NCBI GenBank assembly: GCA_000620945.1
Contig: KK211198.1
Coordinates: 310,001 to 374,000 of the forward strand
DNA: 64,000 bases
Direction: 5' to 3'
DNA from: [Clostridium] viride DSM 6836
GTDB taxonomy: Bacteria; Bacillota; Clostridia; Oscillospirales; Oscillospiraceae
The notes below the pieces were generated by a model that was not told where the DNA came from, made no database searches, and saw only the letters and a program-made list of their open reading frames with translations. The position numbers and the translations under genes were made by a program. Of this stretch, positions 61,301 to 64,000 are shown in pieces (the stretch's first letter is position 1; each line of letters starts with the position of its first letter).

Positions 61301-62794
61301 GGATTTTAATGCATTCTTGGGTGGCGCATTTTTCGCCAACAAGTCATCCTTACTGGGCATATTCGTTCCAGCGGGATACACGGCATAATACACCTTACCC
61401 GGCTTGTTGGTCATATAGTACTGCGCAAACGAGGTTGGCTGAATCTTGTCGGCCTTGGGATAGCCATAGGAAAAGTCCGGCTTGAGTGCATCCATCTCTG
61501 CATCCAAGGAGCCCATGACCTTTCCGTTGATTTTGGCCGTCACGCCGGGGCGAATGTAGATATTCTCAGGAAGCTGCTCGATCACAACACCATCGTTATT
61601 AATAAGAACACTTTCAATCTGCCCTTTGCCCGTAACCGTCGCTCCGGTATCAAAGTACATGGCCGTGGTATAGGTGTCCTTTTCCAAAAAGATTTTAGCA
61701 CCCTTTGCGGTTTCATCCACCGTCAGGGCATTGACTTTTCCCTTGTACACATTCAGCACCGAACCAGGGCTCATGATTTTTACGTCACCAAAGCTGCCCG
61801 TTAAGTTCAAGAACGTCCCACTTGGGCCTTTTAGGTTGACATTTTTAAAGCCTTCAAAGTTGTTGGAAAGCTCCTCTAAGTACGTACTCGATTTAATCAA
61901 AGTGTTTTCAACCACGGTACTTTTATCGGTTTTTAAGGTCAAAATCTTTTGTTTAGCAACATCCACGATTAGGTTGGAAATATTGCAATCGGTCAAGATA
62001 ACACTGCTTTGACCAACGTTACTTTCACCGGCTCCACTAATCACTTGATCCCCATTGACGGTCACATTCTTGAGCGTCACATAACCAAGGCCAACGCCTT
62101 CCGTCAGGTACAGATCTCCCAACACCGTGGCATTGGAGAGGGTGGAACCGGAGGACGTGAGCGTGGCATTGCCATCGATTATCCCACTCACATTACCCCG
62201 CTGAGAGGTAACGATTTCACCGGCTACCGAGGAAAGCAGTTTCGCCGCTTCCCCACGGGTAATTCTATTGGTGGGTTGAAAGCTTCCATCCGGATATCCA
62301 CTGACAAAGTTCTTCTCCACGGCGGCATTGATGTAGCCGCGGCTCCAATTGGAAAAGTTGCGCTCATCTGTCAGCTGAAAGCCTTCCCCCTCTTGCGGAG
62401 CAATTTTAAGCGACCGACAAAGCATGGTGACTGCTTCCTCACGCGTTAGATTTCCATACGGATTGATCCCCTTGCCATCCCCTTGCATGAATCCTTGAAA
62501 CGCTGCAATGTCAATATCCGTTGCAAACCAAGCCGTGGATGGAACATCCTTGAAGGTTTTATTTCCCCTTGCCGAAAATCCAAAGGCTCGATTCAACATT
62601 GCAGCAAACTCGGAGCGCGTAATGTTGCGGTCCGGATTCAGATTTCCTGAGATATCGCCCCGCATGACCTCTCTTTGTACTAAATTTTGTAGGTAGGGGT
62701 CTGCCCAGCTGGCCGCTGAAGCAGAGGGAGCTGCACTCATTCCCATACCAAATGCCATGACCATCGAAAACACAACGAAAACAAACCTCTTCAT
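58355..62794 (-). CDS. Very large S-layer homology domain surface protein
   Basis: The 1479-residue exported protein has a signal peptide ending near SAAPSASAAS, then three SLH domains (about 30-195) with the motifs TRSEFAAMLNRAF, TREEAVTMLCRSL and TRGEAAKLLSSVA. Next come a beta-helix-like region (about 200-420) and several fibronectin-III-like repeats that each begin with a PKV or PP turn and contain a Y[YW]A-type strand (VYYAVYPAGTNMPSKDDL, YYWAVLPANAVAPT, VYWAAVKMGTNL, MYYVIYPANSAEP). SLH domains anchor proteins to pyruvylated wall polymers. GGGAGAAAAAG precedes the start. Confidence 0.93.
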   Translation of the reverse strand: MKRFVFVVFSMVMAFGMGMSAAPSASAASWADPYLQNLVQREVMRGDISGNLNPDRNITRSEFAAMLNRAFGFSARGNKTFKDVPSTAWFATDIDIAAFQGFMQGDGKGINPYGNLTREEAVTMLCRSLKIAPQEGEGFQLTDERNFSNWSRGYINAAVEKNFVSGYPDGSFQPTNRITRGEAAKLLSSVAGEIVTSQRGNVSGIIDGNATLTSSGSTLSNATVLGDLYLTEGVGLGYVTLKNVTVNGDQVISGAGESNVGQSSVILTDCNISNLIVDVAKQKILTLKTDKSTVVENTLIKSSTYLEELSNNFEGFKNVNLKGPSGTFLNLTGSFGDVKIMSPGSVLNVYKGKVNALTVDETAKGAKIFLEKDTYTTAMYFDTGATVTGKGQIESVLINNDGVVIEQLPENIYIRPGVTAKINGKVMGSLDAEMDALKPDFSYGYPKADKIQPTSFAQYYMTNKPGKVYYAVYPAGTNMPSKDDLLAKNAPPKNALKSGNLSALPDKESTTTISGLKPGEKYTVYSFFMDLRGASSDIKSTDVQAVDNVIPTLLSGYPKVSSTTSTSATFTLIPNKNSSYYWAVLPANAVAPTASQLYTQTISGTRSKGVTYGGVMNTPKEIDTATGGTLEEYASYVFYVVLRDASDNMSSTPYKLPFTTKDSKPPEFKPNDGTYPKVGSVAATSIPLTYVVNEPCTVYWAAVKMGTNLLPLASDGKPDLSNQKSKDVVKTGSGAWKYGSSSASKEGQLYTISVSGLEQQMPYDIYFMLEDKSGNQSNITKITAKTKDIVPPTVGLSSEQEIGGNYSVDASVKLTFSEIVCGSKTDKDGNYLTLSQLFQEDKSALKNYITLVDASKVPNAAVTIDWNYVTVEEKDAKTLITFKPEAIRLTNNNSYRFELNNQVNYAMYDTSKNAMKGTVTLPFKTVPPLTYFSEVQNFDSSKYDTAFFINPRAKNTGPNIYFDLLLRSDHYLEFELYQGTSIDSLQPVLKNGVNKFVLPDNYATRLTDYLTTKTEYQNLEDLYYAIKITKIDTTPITGGQIPITANVNLTLNAVIGNETGIRQLPGTGSTFDTRLKEAIKNNYVSSVTAPTDPFLLRIALVDNVPPAKVGETKFEPGDRQVLMSVQATKGCTVYYYAVPEAIAPATITDPNIVRSQRSDSKQGTAAGSFQISDNNAAPTQYTIEGLLPPNTGDSNRKYVIYYYLQGKASTPSEVYKGDFATTPVKAPKIVQKLEAFADNNLVKITGSWDSDCRMYYVIYPANSAEPTIDQIMGKEPSNNQITSGSITVKADTVFKLDINGIDYKYRYDFYAVAQKYIGTAPAGDSSTKEVLRGFTSRDNEAPDVLYDRPETVISTMSADGLRFDGSVMVQFTEGLYFFKQGSSDTQPLLENDLINNLKGNWVAPANVQYVNSSQAGTDGAIQQVTFSFSQISDGTTITFGQDIGDKTGNRSGQFKMTFHSKDDQGVLLPKPYWQAEFLR

Positions 62795-62825
62795 CTGCTT
62801 TTTCTCCCATGATGTATTTGGAAGA

Positions 62826-62854
62826 ATTATAGCATTTTATGCCATAAGAATCAA
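62826..62854 (-). promoter_or_regulatory. Promoter of the SLH protein gene
   Basis: TTGATT, a 17-nt spacer and TATAAT on the minus strand, about 30 nt before the start codon. Confidence 0.8.
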
Positions 62855-63055
62855 TTGGTTTCTCCCTATCCTGGACTCGTTTCGACATATTTTTCTTGGC
62901 ATCCTCGGGGAGATCCTTTGCTTTTTTAACTGGGTTAGTAAGCTCCATCTGCCCTGCGTACGATCCCGTCTTTTATAAGTAAACAGCATAATCCGTTCTG
63001 TTTGTAGCAAACTCAAATAAAGATAACACCCTACAAAGTAAGGAGCAAAAATGCA

Positions 63056-63619
63056 ATGCGCAGAAACCGAAAGCCAGCCATTCTGTTTGATAAAGAACAC
63101 TATCTGCAACGCCATGTGCTGGATGCGCATGGGGATGCCCTTGTTCGGATTCAACTAGACGAACTTCAACAGGTCTTTTCCCCGTTTTCTCCACCGAAGT
63201 ATGAAGAATTGGATGAAGCGCTGGCCGCCCATATTGACTCCGTGGTGTATCCCATCCCACTGCGCTATCAGTTGATTCTGGAATTTCAGACAGAAGGCAG
63301 CTCTTTGGAGCAGCAAGAGCGGGTAAAACAAGTAATTCGGGATTTTTACTGCCTTTGTTGCGCCGATAAATTGCAGGATCTTCGCATCAATATCATCAAG
63401 ATCGTGGCGCTCTTTACCATGGGGGCTCTTCTTTTGACCGCTTCCTATCATCTAGCTTCCAATGGCCAAGGTCAATTGATCACTGATTTCATGAATATTG
63501 CCGGCACCTTTGCCCTGTGGGAAACGGTAGGGCTCTTTCTCTTGGAGCAACAAGACATTCAATTGGATAAGAAAAATGCCGAACAGACTGCAAGGGCAAT
63601 CATTCGCTTCCCCTCTTGA
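63056..63619 (+). CDS. Two-helix membrane protein, unknown function
   Basis: The 187-residue protein has a hydrophilic first half with a charged, Gln-rich region (ILEFQTEGSSLEQQERVKQV) and two membrane helices near 120-140 and 150-168 (IVALFTMGALLLTASYHL, MNIAGTFALWETVGLFLL). The C-terminus is basic. No family is recognised. AAGGAG lies 10 nt before the ATG. It converges with the gene at the window end. Confidence 0.7.
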   Translation: MRRNRKPAILFDKEHYLQRHVLDAHGDALVRIQLDELQQVFSPFSPPKYEELDEALAAHIDSVVYPIPLRYQLILEFQTEGSSLEQQERVKQVIRDFYCLCCADKLQDLRINIIKIVALFTMGALLLTASYHLASNGQGQLITDFMNIAGTFALWETVGLFLLEQQDIQLDKKNAEQTARAIIRFPS

Positions 63620-63648
63620 TACAGGTGCCCCCCTACTCCAACTTTCCC

Positions 63649-64000
63649 TTAGTCGGCTCTCTCCAGGTCATGCGGAAGTAAGCCATAGACTTGGACAATC
63701 TCAAGTTGATCGCTCTCCAACAGATCCCGCGGCGTTACCACACGTCCCCCATCTCCATCCAGATCCACGCCGAACTCTTCCCACGCATACCAAACCAGGT
63801 AGGCACAGTGAGCACCAAAGAACTTGCTTTCCGAATTCATCTTTTTCTCCTGAAACAGGCCGGCCAGCAAACGGTAAGGAATGTCTTGCAAGTGTTGCTC
63901 GGCATAGGTAGCCACGTCAAGTCCCCGTTCCGGACTAACACCTCGGACACGCAATAGGGCGTAATTGGAGTAGTTGCGCCAGGAATCCACATCGGTGATC
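63649..64000 (-). CDS. YiiX/YebB-like permuted NlpC/P60 hydrolase (partial, 5' end outside window)
   Basis: The frame is open to the window edge, so the N-terminus is missing. The visible 117 residues contain NYALLRVRG, then FFGAHCAYLVWYAWEEFGVD with the likely catalytic Cys, followed by a DGGRVVTPRDLLESDQLEIV segment. This matches the C-terminal half of the permuted papain-fold (NlpC/P60-like) hydrolases. The missing half would hold the catalytic His. Function inferred from family. Confidence 0.7.
   Translation of the reverse strand, partial: ITDVDSWRNYSNYALLRVRGVSPERGLDVATYAEQHLQDIPYRLLAGLFQEKKMNSESKFFGAHCAYLVWYAWEEFGVDLDGDGGRVVTPRDLLESDQLEIVQVYGLLPHDLERAD

Overview
The window looks like a piece of a Bacillota (Clostridia-like) chromosome. 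The signs are: strong AGGAGG-type ribosome binding sites, TTGACA-17-TATAAT promoters, many short intrinsic terminators, a three-SLH surface protein, a SleB-type hydrolase, a Crp-type regulator paired with a 4Fe-4S ferredoxin, and a tRNA cluster with encoded CCA ends. I cannot name the species. Core regions (about 10.7-29 kb and 51.3-64 kb) are visibly richer in G+C than the accessory stretches (about 5.6-8 kb and 36-51 kb).

Region 1 (1-10.6 kb) is an accessory block ending at a tRNA-Ser. It holds a type I restriction-modification operon on the minus strand (hsdM-hsdS-hsdR, hsdR running off the window start). Next comes a graveyard of broken genes: an MFS exporter tail, an aminotransferase tail, an IS3 transposase tail and a second decayed hsdM start. 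A solitary MazF toxin, an excisionase-like protein and a tyrosine integrase follow. Just past the integrase lies an intact tRNA-Ser(CGA), and 150 bp further on the promoter-proximal 5' half of another tRNA-Ser. This suggests an element split the host tRNA at its anticodon and supplied a replacement.

Region 2 (10.7-29.6 kb) is core metabolism and transport. A flavodoxin-like protein precedes a six-gene polyamine operon with overlapping or nearly abutting genes (speD, arginine decarboxylase, speE, agmatinase, carboxy(nor)spermidine dehydrogenase, nspC). Its leader is about 400 nt, carries a series of stem-loops and ends in a strong terminator just before speD. The operon encodes two different routes to spermidine. 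Then come a divergent Crp-like regulator/ferredoxin pair, two large permeases (one AbgT family), an Rh-type ammonium channel, small proteins, cardiolipin synthase, a PadR/DUF2812 pair and a Pit/DUF47 phosphate uptake pair.

Region 3 (30-37 kb) holds the threonine degradation pair tdh-kbl, an osmoprotectant-type binding protein and a TetR-controlled HlyD/ABC-2 export pair.

Region 4 (37-51.3 kb) lies between three copies of the 3' half of tRNA-Cys (36976, 43794 and the intact gene at 51312), so it reads as two genomic islands stacked in one tRNA. The first carries a SleB-like hydrolase, a PAS-HTH regulator, a frameshifted PAS/GGDEF/HD-GYP sensor and a MarR-controlled drug exporter. The second carries an excisionase/XRE switch, a LURP-one protein and its decayed duplicate, a CarD-like regulator and zinc-ribbon membrane proteins. 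No integrase remains in either.

Region 5 (51.3-64 kb) is core again: five tRNAs (Cys, Gly, Phe, Asp, Val), hslO, a methyltransferase, a YerC/TrpR-like regulator, purA, a DUF421 protein, an old-yellow-enzyme oxidoreductase, an acetate-type transporter, a very large SLH protein, and two uncharacterised genes at the end.
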